A stretch of DNA of 64,000 bases. It comes from an uncultured Roseovarius sp. GTDB taxonomy: Bacteria; Pseudomonadota; Alphaproteobacteria; Rhodobacterales; Rhodobacteraceae. Numbering within the stretch: the first letter of the stretch is position 1; every line of letters begins with the position of its first letter. This document shows positions 7,839 to 16,427 of this stretch, piece by piece. Made by a program: the position numbers and the translations under genes. Below the pieces are notes generated by a model, which worked only from the letters and a program-made list of their open reading frames with translations, ran no database searches and was not told where the DNA came from. The DNA is taken from assembly GCA_947497295.1 (NCBI GenBank), contig CANMFU010000001.1:682001-746000 (forward strand), written 5' to 3'.

Positions 7839-8780
7839 ATGCTACCATTCATATTCAAACGGCTCGGCTTTGCCGCGATAACGCTCTTTTGCGTCCTCAC
7901 CTTGGTGTTTCTGATGGTACGGATCCTGCCGGGCGATCCGGTGCTTGTGATCCTCGGCGATCAGGCAAGCCCGGCTAGTATTGTGGCATTGCGCGCGCGG
8001 CTCGGTCTGGATCAGCCGCTGTTGGTGCAATATGGGCAGTTCCTTCTGCAGGCTGTTCAGGGTGATCTGGGGCGCTCTATGGTGACTGGGCGTCCCGTGT
8101 CCGAAGAAATACTCAACGTCTTGCCATACACGATGGAATTGACGATCGGTGCCTTGATTCTGGGAGTGTTCATGGGGGTGCCTGCCGGCGTCTGGGCGGC
8201 TGTGAAACGAAACCGGGTTCCCGATTATCTGCTACGCTTCATTTCGCTTTTGGGATTGTCGCTACCGGCATTTGTTGCGGCGATCCTGCTGCTGATGGTC
8301 TTTGCCATCCATCTTAGGTGGTTCCCGGTCATCAGCGCAGGAACGGGCGACACTATAGTCGACCGATTGCGTCAAATGGCTCTGCCTACTCTGGCATTGG
8401 CATTGATCATGATGGCGTACATCACGCGTGTCACCCGATCCGCAATGCTGGAGGTTTTGAACCAGGATTTCGTACGGATGGCGCGTGCGAAAGGGGCATC
8501 GCAATTTGCGGTGATCTGGCGGCACGCTCTTGGAAATTGCCTTATTCCAATCACCACAGTTGTCGGTCTGTATCTCGGGATACTGATCGGTAATTCCGTG
8601 CTGACAGAAATCGTGTTTTCCAGGCCCGGTCTTGGCAAGCTGATCCTCACGGCCCTGACCCAACGTGATTACACACTGCTGCAGGGGATGATCGTCGTCT
8701 ACACACTGCTGGTGGTGATCGTGAATCTTCTGACCGATCTGACTTATGGCTTTCTTGATCCAAGGGTGCAGTACAAATGA
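7839..8780 (+). CDS. Peptide/nickel-type ABC transporter permease (DppB/OppB family)
   Basis: 313 residues, the family's usual length. The N-terminus has the first membrane helix and the family signature 'RILPGDPVLVILGDQAS' followed by 'RARLGLDQPLLVQYGQFL', typical of DppB/OppB. Five further helices follow, and the EAA loop region reads 'DFVRMARAKGASQFAVIWRH'. It forms half of the inner-membrane channel with the next gene, which it overlaps by 4 nt. GGAGG stands a few bases before the ATG. It is the first gene of a seven-gene plus-strand unit. The substrate class (oligopeptide, opine or other small amide/acid) cannot be set from the permease alone. Confidence 0.93.
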   Translation: MLPFIFKRLGFAAITLFCVLTLVFLMVRILPGDPVLVILGDQASPASIVALRARLGLDQPLLVQYGQFLLQAVQGDLGRSMVTGRPVSEEILNVLPYTMELTIGALILGVFMGVPAGVWAAVKRNRVPDYLLRFISLLGLSLPAFVAAILLLMVFAIHLRWFPVISAGTGDTIVDRLRQMALPTLALALIMMAYITRVTRSAMLEVLNQDFVRMARAKGASQFAVIWRHALGNCLIPITTVVGLYLGILIGNSVLTEIVFSRPGLGKLILTALTQRDYTLLQGMIVVYTLLVVIVNLLTDLTYGFLDPRVQYK

Positions 8781-9658
8781 GTGAAAGAAGCACAGCTACT
8801 GTCGAGATCCGAGAGCGGAAAAGCGGGTTCCGCAGCTTCGTATCAAAGCTCAATATCTCGACATGGGCCGGACTGATCATCGTTCTGGCATTACTGGCTG
8901 CCGCAATCTTTGCGCCGCAATTGGCAACGCATAGCCCGTCCAAGCAGAATATCATGGACCAACTGGCCGAGCCGGGCAGTCAGTATCTTCTGGGTGCGGA
9001 TCAATTCGGACGTGATATTTGGACGCGGCTGCTTTATGGCGCACGCTATTCGCTGACGATCGGTTTCTTTGCGATTGTCGTAGCCCTGTTTGCCGGCACA
9101 TTCATCGGGATGATTGCGGGCTACAGGGGCGGGCGCATTGATATCATTTTTATGCAGGTGATGGACGTCGTCCTTGCTTTTCCGTCCCTTATTCTGGGTC
9201 TTGCGCTGGTCGCTTTGATGGGGGCGACGCTGACAAATATCATTATCGCAATCGCCTTTACTGCGACACCGGCCTTTGCGCGGATCGCGCGGGCGGGGGT
9301 GATAACCCAGAGAGACAGGGAGTATGTCCAGGCCTGTCAGGCAATGGGTTTTTCAGGGCCGCGCATTCTGTTTCGCCACATCATGCCCGCGATACTGCCC
9401 GAGGTCATGGTTATGGCATCCTTGTGGATGGCAACCGCCGTTCGCACCGAAGCGTCGCTAGCCTTTATCGGGCTGGGGCTGGCGCCGCCGACTCCAACCT
9501 GGGGTGGCATGGTGCGTGATGGTTTTGACAACATACTCAGCGCATTCCACCTTGCCATCGTTCCCAGCCTTGCCATTCTGCTGCTGGTTCTTGCTTTCAA
9601 TCTGATCGGTGACGGATTGCGAGATGTGATTGACCCCCGCCTCAAGGATGCGTCGTGA
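8777..9658 (+). CDS. Peptide/nickel-type ABC transporter permease (DppC/OppC family)
   Basis: 293 residues. After a cytoplasmic N-terminus there is one helix ('GLIIVLALLAAAIFAPQLA'), then the DppC hallmark 'LLGADQFGRDIWTRLLYGAR', and the EAA loop 'DREYVQACQAMGFSGPRILF'. The protein pairs with the preceding permease to form the translocation pore. It overlaps both neighbours by 4 nt (ATGA at each end), so the three transporter genes are tightly coupled. Confidence 0.93.
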   Translation: MSERSTATVEIRERKSGFRSFVSKLNISTWAGLIIVLALLAAAIFAPQLATHSPSKQNIMDQLAEPGSQYLLGADQFGRDIWTRLLYGARYSLTIGFFAIVVALFAGTFIGMIAGYRGGRIDIIFMQVMDVVLAFPSLILGLALVALMGATLTNIIIAIAFTATPAFARIARAGVITQRDREYVQACQAMGFSGPRILFRHIMPAILPEVMVMASLWMATAVRTEASLAFIGLGLAPPTPTWGGMVRDGFDNILSAFHLAIVPSLAILLLVLAFNLIGDGLRDVIDPRLKDAS

Positions 9659-11430
9659 TGAGCGATAAACCCGTCATTTCGGTCAAAGACTTGACCATAT
9701 CATTTGGTAAAACCACCGTTGTGCATGACCTCAGCTTTGAGATTGCGGCGGGCAGTACGCTGGCGCTGGTCGGAGAATCCGGATCGGGCAAAAGTGTGAC
9801 GTCGCTGGCTATCATGGGACTTTTGCCAGATCGGATTGGCCACGCCAAAGGCTCTGTCAATCTGGAGGGCCGCGAGCTGTTGTCTCTCAGCGAGCGCGAA
9901 ATGCGCTCAGTGCGCGGCGGGCGCGTCAGCATGATCTTTCAGGAGCCGATGACCTCGATGAACCCGGTGCAGCGCATTGGTGATCAGTTGGCCGAAGTGA
10001 TCCGTATTCACCGAGGCCTCAGGGGCGAGGACCTCAGGGCAGCAGCAATCGAGCTGCTTCGGACAGTGCGCATTCCTGACCCTGAGACGCGGATGGCGCA
10101 ATATCCGCATACATTTTCCGGCGGAATGCGACAGCGTGTCATGATTGCGATGGCGCTTGCCTGCGATCCGGCGCTGATAATCGCGGATGAACCGACGACC
10201 GCGCTCGACGTTACGGTGCAGGCTCAAACCCTCGCATTGCTAAAGGATCTTCAGCAAAAAACCGGTACGGCGGTGTTGTTTATTACCCATGACATGGGCG
10301 TGGTGGCCGAGGTTGCCGACCATGTGTTGGTCATGCGTCACGGGCGGGAAATCGAAAGCGGAACTGTCCACGAGCTGTTTTCGAACCCGCGCGATCCATA
10401 TACCCGCAGCCTGATCGAGGCGGTCCCGAGCCTTGTTGGTAAGTTGGCTGACGACACGATTCCCGCAAAGCCAATTGAACATCTTCCTGTAACCTTTCCG
10501 GGGGACCAACCGGTACTAGAGGTCAACGACTTGTCTGTGCGCTTTCCTGTTCAGTCAGGTTTTTTAAGCCGTACGACCGGAATGGTACATGCCGTCGATC
10601 AGGTGTCATTCGCCATCGGCAAAGCAGAAACCCTAGGCCTTGTGGGCGAGTCCGGTTCAGGTAAGTCCACCATCGGAAAGGCTATAATCAACCTCGCACC
10701 AATGCACTCCGGCGACATCAAAGTGTCCGGCGAGACAATCAATTACAGTGATCCGCAAAGCCTTGCGCGAATGCGGCGTGACGTTCAGATGATTTTTCAG
10801 GACCCGTTCGGCTCACTGGATTCAAGGCAATCCATTGGCTCAGCCATTATAGAGCCAATGAAGGTCCATGGACTGGCCAAGGGTCGTGAGGCTGTCGAGA
10901 AGATGGAATGGTTGATGGATCGCGTCGGGCTATCTCCTGCGCGGTCCTCCAGCCTGCCGCATGAGTTTTCAGGTGGCCAGCGCCAGCGAATTTGCATCGC
11001 ACGTGCTCTTGCAATGTCACCCAAGCTCATCATCGCAGACGAGGCTGTCTCTGCTCTGGATGTAACGATCAAAGGCCAGATCATTGAACTGATGATCGAC
11101 CTTCAAGCCGAACTCGGTGTCTCATATCTGTTCATCAGCCACGATATGGGCGCGGTCGAGCGGATCTGTGACCGCGTTGCGGTCATGTACTTCGGCGAAA
11201 TTGTCGAAATAGGGCAGCGGGAGGATGTGATTGGCCGGCCAGGGCATGACTATACCCAGCGGTTGCTGTCTGCCATTCCGATAACGCACCCCAATCTGCG
11301 CGGTCAGCGCCCGCTCCCCTCAGGGGCCGTTGCAGCACCGCGCAGCCCGATCAAGCCGCTGGATTTTCAATCCCCTCCATCAAGCTGGAGCATGGCAGCC
11401 GAAGGGCATTTCATACGCCGCGCCGTTTGA
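9655..11430 (+). CDS. Fused double ATPase of the peptide-type ABC transporter (DppD-DppF)
   Basis: 591 residues containing two complete nucleotide-binding domains in one chain, where the E. coli system has separate DppD and DppF. Domain 1 has Walker A 'GESGSGKS' (about residue 40), signature 'SGGMRQR' and Walker B 'LIIADEPT'. Domain 2 repeats 'GESGSGKS' (about 330), 'SGGQRQR' and 'LIIADEAVSALD'. Each domain ends with the Opp/Dpp C-terminal extension that can bind an iron-sulfur cluster in some family members, but the cysteines of such clusters are not obvious here. It powers import through the two preceding permeases. Fused ATPases are common in alphaproteobacteria. Confidence 0.93.
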   Translation: MMSDKPVISVKDLTISFGKTTVVHDLSFEIAAGSTLALVGESGSGKSVTSLAIMGLLPDRIGHAKGSVNLEGRELLSLSEREMRSVRGGRVSMIFQEPMTSMNPVQRIGDQLAEVIRIHRGLRGEDLRAAAIELLRTVRIPDPETRMAQYPHTFSGGMRQRVMIAMALACDPALIIADEPTTALDVTVQAQTLALLKDLQQKTGTAVLFITHDMGVVAEVADHVLVMRHGREIESGTVHELFSNPRDPYTRSLIEAVPSLVGKLADDTIPAKPIEHLPVTFPGDQPVLEVNDLSVRFPVQSGFLSRTTGMVHAVDQVSFAIGKAETLGLVGESGSGKSTIGKAIINLAPMHSGDIKVSGETINYSDPQSLARMRRDVQMIFQDPFGSLDSRQSIGSAIIEPMKVHGLAKGREAVEKMEWLMDRVGLSPARSSSLPHEFSGGQRQRICIARALAMSPKLIIADEAVSALDVTIKGQIIELMIDLQAELGVSYLFISHDMGAVERICDRVAVMYFGEIVEIGQREDVIGRPGHDYTQRLLSAIPITHPNLRGQRPLPSGAVAAPRSPIKPLDFQSPPSSWSMAAEGHFIRRAV

Positions 11431-11456
11431 CGGCTGCATGAGAGGACCAGAATAAA

Positions 11457-12779
11457 ATGCATGCTATCGAGGAGCTTGCGAACTTTGTTGCAGGATGTCC
11501 AAGTGGGGAATTGCCATCGGGCACCCGCGAGCGTGCCGCGCTTCTGGTGGCCGACCTGATTGCAGCAACGGCGGCGGGGCTGCACTCCAACCTTGCCAAA
11601 TCTGCGCGAACGGCAGCAGCGGACATCTACGGCAAAGGTTCGGCGCAGGTCTGGCTTACGGGGCATTCACTGTCCGTCGCTGGTGCAGCCATGGCCAATG
11701 CTGCAGCAGCCAGTGCGCTTGACATAGACGACGGTCATCGCGGGGCTGCGGGACATGCGGGGGCAGGGGTCATTCCAGCCGCCTTGGCAGTGGGACAGGC
11801 TGTCGGGGCATCGGATGCTGATATTTTTGATGCGATTGCGCTTGGTTATGACGTGGCGCTACGGGTCGCAACATCGCGGCCCGCCGCGTCAATTGTAACG
11901 TATACCAGTGGCCGGTGGGTCGGATATGGTGTCGCCGCCGCAGCGTGCCGTCTGCTTGGCCTGAATGCCGTGCAAATCGCTCATGCCTTGGCAATTGCCG
12001 GTGCGGAGTCGCCAATCATTTTTCCCACAGGCAGTTCGAAATATCAGGGCAGCGCGGTAAAGGAAGCTATTCCTCCCGCGGTTACTGTTGGATTGACCGC
12101 GGCCTTTCGTGCGCGCGCCGGGGCAACCGGACCAATCGACCTTCTGGACAATCCAGATCTTTTTCGCCGTGATATTTTGACGGGCGGTTTCGGTGATGTC
12201 TGGTGGCTGGAACAGTGCTATCTAAAGCCTTATGCGTGCTGCCGCTACATGCACGCGGCAATTGATGCGATTGCCGAGATGCGCGATTCCGACAAGCCTA
12301 TATACAGCTTGCGGATTGAGGTGTTCCCGCAGGGTCTACGGCTGGCAAATTCCCGTACACCTGAAACGCTTGAGGCCGGTCAATACAGCTATTATTTCAG
12401 TTGCGCGCTGGCTGCTGTGCATGGTGTCCAGGCCTTGCAGCCAGTTGATCCGGTACACTTGAGTGATCCGGCCGTGCTGGACCTTGCCAGTCGGATCGAA
12501 CTGGAAGCTCATGATGACTTTGCTGACGCGTTCCCCAAAGCCACACCGTCCCGCGTCTACATGGACCAGGGAGACGGGCTGAAAACCCGAACCGTGCAGC
12601 ACGCACTGGGTGACGTCGGCAATCCTATGAGCCGCGCGGAGGTCATGGAAAAGTTTCGGCGTATCTCCAGGGGCAGTGTGGACATCGCGTGGGGCGGTGA
12701 AATTATGACAGCGCTGAATAATCTGGCCGATCAAGGTTTCTCACCGCTTTTCGCCGCGCTGAAAGACCGCGCTGCGTGA
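11457..12779 (+). CDS. MmgE/PrpD family protein
   Basis: 440 residues. The N-terminal helical domain and the motif 'DIDDGHRGAAGHAGAGVIPA' (about residues 84-103) are typical of the MmgE/PrpD fold, which includes 2-methylcitrate dehydratase, cis-aconitate decarboxylase and iminodisuccinate epimerase. 'YLKPYACCRYMHAAIDA' (about 260) matches the conserved 'KPYPCCR/H..H' segment. The gene sits 26 nt after the transporter ATPase and before the binding protein. It therefore most likely transforms an imported carboxylic acid or amino-acid derivative in the cytoplasm. The true reaction cannot be assigned: members differ widely and no prpB/prpC neighbours are present. Confidence 0.88.
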   Translation: MHAIEELANFVAGCPSGELPSGTRERAALLVADLIAATAAGLHSNLAKSARTAAADIYGKGSAQVWLTGHSLSVAGAAMANAAAASALDIDDGHRGAAGHAGAGVIPAALAVGQAVGASDADIFDAIALGYDVALRVATSRPAASIVTYTSGRWVGYGVAAAACRLLGLNAVQIAHALAIAGAESPIIFPTGSSKYQGSAVKEAIPPAVTVGLTAAFRARAGATGPIDLLDNPDLFRRDILTGGFGDVWWLEQCYLKPYACCRYMHAAIDAIAEMRDSDKPIYSLRIEVFPQGLRLANSRTPETLEAGQYSYYFSCALAAVHGVQALQPVDPVHLSDPAVLDLASRIELEAHDDFADAFPKATPSRVYMDQGDGLKTRTVQHALGDVGNPMSRAEVMEKFRRISRGSVDIAWGGEIMTALNNLADQGFSPLFAALKDRAA

Positions 12780-12822
12780 TCCACAAACCACAATAACATT
12801 CGTCAACAAGGAGGATATACAG

Positions 12823-14385
12823 ATGAATATCAAGTTTCCCAAAAGCTGCCTGATGGCCGCCATGCTGGGTGCGACAGCACTCGCGCCGCTGCCGGCTCTT
12901 GCCGCCAAGACGGAATTGTCTTTGGGGGCCGGTGCTGAAGACATCGGACGTCTGGACCCGCACTATGCAGCCAGCACGATCGACCGCACGCTCGTCGCCT
13001 GGATTTTCGGCGGGCTCGTGCGCTTCGCGCCAGGCACCACCGACCCTGCCCAGATTGAGCCTGACCTGGCGGAAAGCTGGGACGTCAGCGACGATGGTTT
13101 GGTCTGGACATTCAAGCTGCGCGAGGGCGTGCAGTGGCAGCACGGATATGGCGAAGTAACGGCAGAAGATGTCGTTTTCAGCCTTGAGAAATCGGCAGAC
13201 CCGGAACGCTCGGCTTACGCCAGCGAGTATTCCGCTTTTGAAAAAGTTGAGGCAGTCGATCCGTATACCGTTCGCATCACGCTAAGCCAGGTTATCCCCA
13301 ACGTCCTTGGGCCGTTGGCAAACTATGCTGGCGGGTTCATTATCAGCAAAAAGGCTTACGAAGAGCGCGGCGATGCCTTTTCTCGCCAGCCGGTAGGCTT
13401 TGGGCCATTCCAGCTCGATACAGTCGAATCCGGGGTGGCCGCGCATTTCACGGCACACCAGGATTATTTCCGCGGTGAGCCTGAACTATCCAAAGTCACC
13501 TACCGGTTTTTGAACTCTGCCTCTGCCCGTGATCTGGCTTTTCTCGCGGGCGAGGTGGATGCGATTACTGGTCTTGCTGATCAAAAGTGGTTGGAACGGA
13601 CGCTCGCAATCGACGGGGTGACGGTCGATGTGTTTGATCCCGCAGAATTGACAATTCTGCATATCAATTCCCAGCAACCACCCTTTGACGATCTTCGCGT
13701 TCGTCAGGCGTTGGCCTATGCGGTCGATGCCAGCCGGATCGCACAGTATCGCGGTCCGGAATTCACCCGCGTGGCAAAGTCGGTCGTTCCGTCCAACAAC
13801 CTCGGCTACACCGAAGATAACGGGTACATGGCTTTCGATGCAGAAAAAGCTCAGGAGCTTCTGGCCGAGGCAGGTTATCCGGACGGGTTGACTGTCAAAA
13901 TGATCTCCAGCCAGTTGCCCAGCTACGAATCCTCGAACCAGATCCTGCAAGCGCAGCTGGAAGAGGTCGGTATCACGTTGGAATTGGAGCCGGTTGAACA
14001 TGCGACGTGGCACCAGATGATCCGTCAGGATTTAAGCCCATTGGTCAGCTATGGCGCTGCACGCTTTCCTGTGGCTGACGTCTATCTGACGCAATTTTTC
14101 CACTCGGACAGCATTGTCGGGACGGACACTGCTGTGACCAACTTCAGCCACTGTGATGTGGCCGACGAACAGATCGAGGCAGCCCGCGTCGAAACAGATC
14201 CGCAAAAGCAGATCGCGCTCTGGGAGGAGGCACAAAAGCTGATCATCGAGGCGGTTTGCGGCGTTCCCACAACGGAAACCGCAGGTGTCTGGGCACGGCA
14301 CGGGAATCTTGATTGGGGTTTTGACTTTAAAGGGTCAATGTCGCTGGGGCCCTTGTTGACCGAGAAAACGCGCTTTACCGACTAA
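12823..14385 (+). CDS. Periplasmic substrate-binding protein of the peptide-type ABC transporter (SBP family 5)
   Basis: 520 residues with a strong AAGGAGG just before the ATG. A Sec signal peptide ends at about 'LPALAAK'. The mature protein shows the family-5 signature 'FKLREGVQWQHGYGEVTAEDVVFSLEK' region (about 108-135) and the hallmark 'DDLRVRQALAYAVDASRI' (about 288-305). It captures the ligand for the upstream permeases. Its placement after the MmgE/PrpD gene, rather than first in the operon, is slightly unusual, and its own strong ribosome site probably allows a higher yield than the membrane parts. Confidence 0.93.
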   Translation: MNIKFPKSCLMAAMLGATALAPLPALAAKTELSLGAGAEDIGRLDPHYAASTIDRTLVAWIFGGLVRFAPGTTDPAQIEPDLAESWDVSDDGLVWTFKLREGVQWQHGYGEVTAEDVVFSLEKSADPERSAYASEYSAFEKVEAVDPYTVRITLSQVIPNVLGPLANYAGGFIISKKAYEERGDAFSRQPVGFGPFQLDTVESGVAAHFTAHQDYFRGEPELSKVTYRFLNSASARDLAFLAGEVDAITGLADQKWLERTLAIDGVTVDVFDPAELTILHINSQQPPFDDLRVRQALAYAVDASRIAQYRGPEFTRVAKSVVPSNNLGYTEDNGYMAFDAEKAQELLAEAGYPDGLTVKMISSQLPSYESSNQILQAQLEEVGITLELEPVEHATWHQMIRQDLSPLVSYGAARFPVADVYLTQFFHSDSIVGTDTAVTNFSHCDVADEQIEAARVETDPQKQIALWEEAQKLIIEAVCGVPTTETAGVWARHGNLDWGFDFKGSMSLGPLLTEKTRFTD

Positions 14386-14390
14386 CGACC

Positions 14391-14416
14391 AAGGGCTGCG
14401 GTTGGCCGCAGCCCTT
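14391..14416 (+). terminator. Strong hairpin between binding-protein and oxidoreductase genes
   Basis: AAGGGCTGCGG and CCGCAGCCCTT form a perfect 11-bp stem with a TTGG loop, six bases after the binding-protein stop codon. There is no clean T-run after it, so it may be a partial terminator or a 3' stabiliser that raises mRNA of the transporter section relative to the next gene. Confidence 0.65.
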
Positions 14417-14441
14417 CATCTGTCTATATGCGGTGCTCAGG

Positions 14442-15737
14442 ATGTCCAAACATACGTACCCGATCTATTCCAGCGCCTGTGGCTGGAATGAGATGCTACC
14501 GGCGAGGTCTGTACACGCCCCGCTGGCAAAGGATGAAACTGTTGATTATGCAATTGTCGGCGCCGGCTATACGGGGCTGGCCGCCGCGCGACGTATGCAG
14601 GAACTTGATCCGCAAGCGAGGATTGCGATCGTTGAGGCAACGCAGGTCGGCGAGGGATCTTCGGCACGCAATTCGGGCTTCACCGGGGCCGAGGTTCTTC
14701 CGCGCAGCGAGACAATGGAAGGTGCCGACAAAGCAATGCGCCAGACCTTGCTGGTGCGCGAAGCCTTCAAGTGGCTGATGGATATTGTCCAAGAGCATGA
14801 GATTGATTGCGACGTGCAAAAGGTCGGCGCCATACGTGCGGCTGCGACCCAGGCAGGCGAGGCGTCGTTGCGCAAGGTGGTCGAGGTGGCCGAGGCAAAC
14901 AAGATCGCTCATACAGTTCTGGACCGCTCGGACATTCAGGACCGCATCGGCTCTGATTACTATCGTTTCGGCATTTATCTGAACGACACCTATCTTTTGC
15001 AGCCGGCTGCACTGATCCGGGGGCTGGCCGACGCTCTGCCTGAGAGTATCAAGCTTTACGAAAATACTCCCGTCGAGGCGCTTGAACGCGACGGAAATGG
15101 CTGGATATTAAAGACACGCAGCGCGCTGATGCGTGCGCGCTGTGTTGTTCTTGCCAACAACGGGTTTATCCCGAAACTTGGCTACCTCAAGTTGCGGATG
15201 ACGTCGATCTATACCTATGCTGCCGTGACAAATTCTCTGGCCGAGGCTGATCGCGCCCATTTGGGAGCGTCACCGGCATGGGGCTTGTTACCTTCACACC
15301 GGTTAGGCACCACATTGCGTAGGATCGGGCCTGACCGCGTGATGGTCCGCTCACTCTATGCGCACGGCGCCGAGATCAGGCAATCTGAAGTCGCCGCAAA
15401 ACTGCGCGACCGGTTTATTCGCCGATGGCCTGCGCTTGAGCATATCGATTTCGAATATGTCTGGGGCGGCGCAACGGCCTTGACGATGAACGGGTCGCCT
15501 TGGTGGGGAAAACTGGACGAGGGACTGTATGCCTCCGGCGGCTGTAACGGCAGCGGCATCGCCAAAGGCACGATGCTGGGCCGACATCTGGCCGACTTGA
15601 TCCAAGGGGTCGGGAACCCGAATGAAGTCCCTTCAATCATGGGAACAGCCAGCCTTATCGCTCCTGAACCGTTTCGCAGTATTGGATTCCAGATCATTTC
15701 AGCACTTGAAGGGCGCAAGGCTGGGCGCGAAGCATGA
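14442..15737 (+). CDS. FAD-dependent amine/amino-acid oxidoreductase (DAO family, PuuB/OrdL-like)
   Basis: About 431 residues from ATG 14442; the ORF track uses a GTG nine bases earlier. After a short lead comes the dinucleotide fold 'DYAIVGAGYTGLAAARRMQE' and then 'GEGSSARNSGF', the pattern of gamma-glutamylputrescine-oxidase/OrdL-like DAO proteins. The C-terminal half has 'WGGATALTMNGSPWWGKL' and 'SGGCNGSGIAKGTMLGRHLA', which close the FAD site. It likely oxidises a C-N bond of a small amine or N-substituted amino acid taken up by the operon's transporter. Substrate unknown. Confidence 0.85.
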   Translation: MSKHTYPIYSSACGWNEMLPARSVHAPLAKDETVDYAIVGAGYTGLAAARRMQELDPQARIAIVEATQVGEGSSARNSGFTGAEVLPRSETMEGADKAMRQTLLVREAFKWLMDIVQEHEIDCDVQKVGAIRAAATQAGEASLRKVVEVAEANKIAHTVLDRSDIQDRIGSDYYRFGIYLNDTYLLQPAALIRGLADALPESIKLYENTPVEALERDGNGWILKTRSALMRARCVVLANNGFIPKLGYLKLRMTSIYTYAAVTNSLAEADRAHLGASPAWGLLPSHRLGTTLRRIGPDRVMVRSLYAHGAEIRQSEVAAKLRDRFIRRWPALEHIDFEYVWGGATALTMNGSPWWGKLDEGLYASGGCNGSGIAKGTMLGRHLADLIQGVGNPNEVPSIMGTASLIAPEPFRSIGFQIISALEGRKAGREA

Positions 15738-16179
15738 AACTCAGGGCAGGCCGTTGATGGACGTGGCAAAAGACAGCCCATTCGTCATTCCTTTGCGCAA
15801 GTGTCCCACCGGATCAACGCTTTGCTCGACCTGACAATAACGATGTTGAGGCTTCTCAGTTGACCTGCCGCACTGCCCCTTAGTCATAGCGAGAGGCCTT
15901 GGGGGCGATCGTATCAGGTTGCACCATGTGACAAGCGCGTCGGGCGCGACGCTATCAGGTAGGTGTGCATATTGTAGCGCGCCAGGATCGCCCTGAAGCC
16001 GAAGTTGTGTAAAGTGTGAACCGCCGGGCGCTTTGCGGTCTCGAACCCGTGCGCGATCATTTGACGGTTCGGGTTGATCTGTTCCAACTTAACCAGCCGG
16101 GCGGGAATGGCTCGTATCTCTGAGTTCGTTGCACCAAGAGGGAGGCGATGTTGGTGGCATGGATGGCATCGCGGAAAAC
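15738..16179. other. No recognisable gene
   Basis: This stretch between the oxidoreductase operon and the IS5-like debris has only short ORFs with no recognised motif. Parts may be diverged insertion-sequence DNA, since it runs straight into a transposase scrap. Confidence 0.4.
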
Positions 16180-16368
16180 GGCAATAGCGAGCGGTGCAAA
16201 TACCCGATGCACGCAAGCTAAAGCAGCGGCGCCCGAGCCAGCAAAAGCATTTGGCGAACTGAATATGACAGGCGATGCACTTTGAGCATATAGCGCGTTG
16301 CACCTTGCATCGAGGCTTGCCAGCGCGTCGTTGATGATCTGCCGGATAACGCACCGATGTCGTAATTC
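16180..16368 (-). pseudogene. Possible IS5-family transposase N-terminal scrap
   Basis: On the minus strand, 'RYPADH' in one frame and 'IRQIINDALASLDARCNALYAQ' in another resemble the 'PADHPLR.IR.I.NEAL..LD..F..LY' start of IS5-group transposases. The rest of the transposase is unrecognisable. The match is short and split between frames, so the call is tentative. Confidence 0.35.
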
Positions 16369-16404
16369 CGCCCAGCCCTGTCTGACTTTCAACAGGGCTG
16401 GGCG
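16369..16404 (-). terminator. Perfect 13-bp hairpin downstream of nhaC
   Basis: CGCCCAGCCCTGT and ACAGGGCTGGGCG pair perfectly around a 10-nt loop, 24 bases past the nhaC stop. No T-run follows in either direction, so it may act as a weak or bidirectional terminator or as an mRNA 3' stabiliser. Confidence 0.6.
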
Positions 16405-16427
16405 ATCTAATGTTTCAGCCGCAGACT

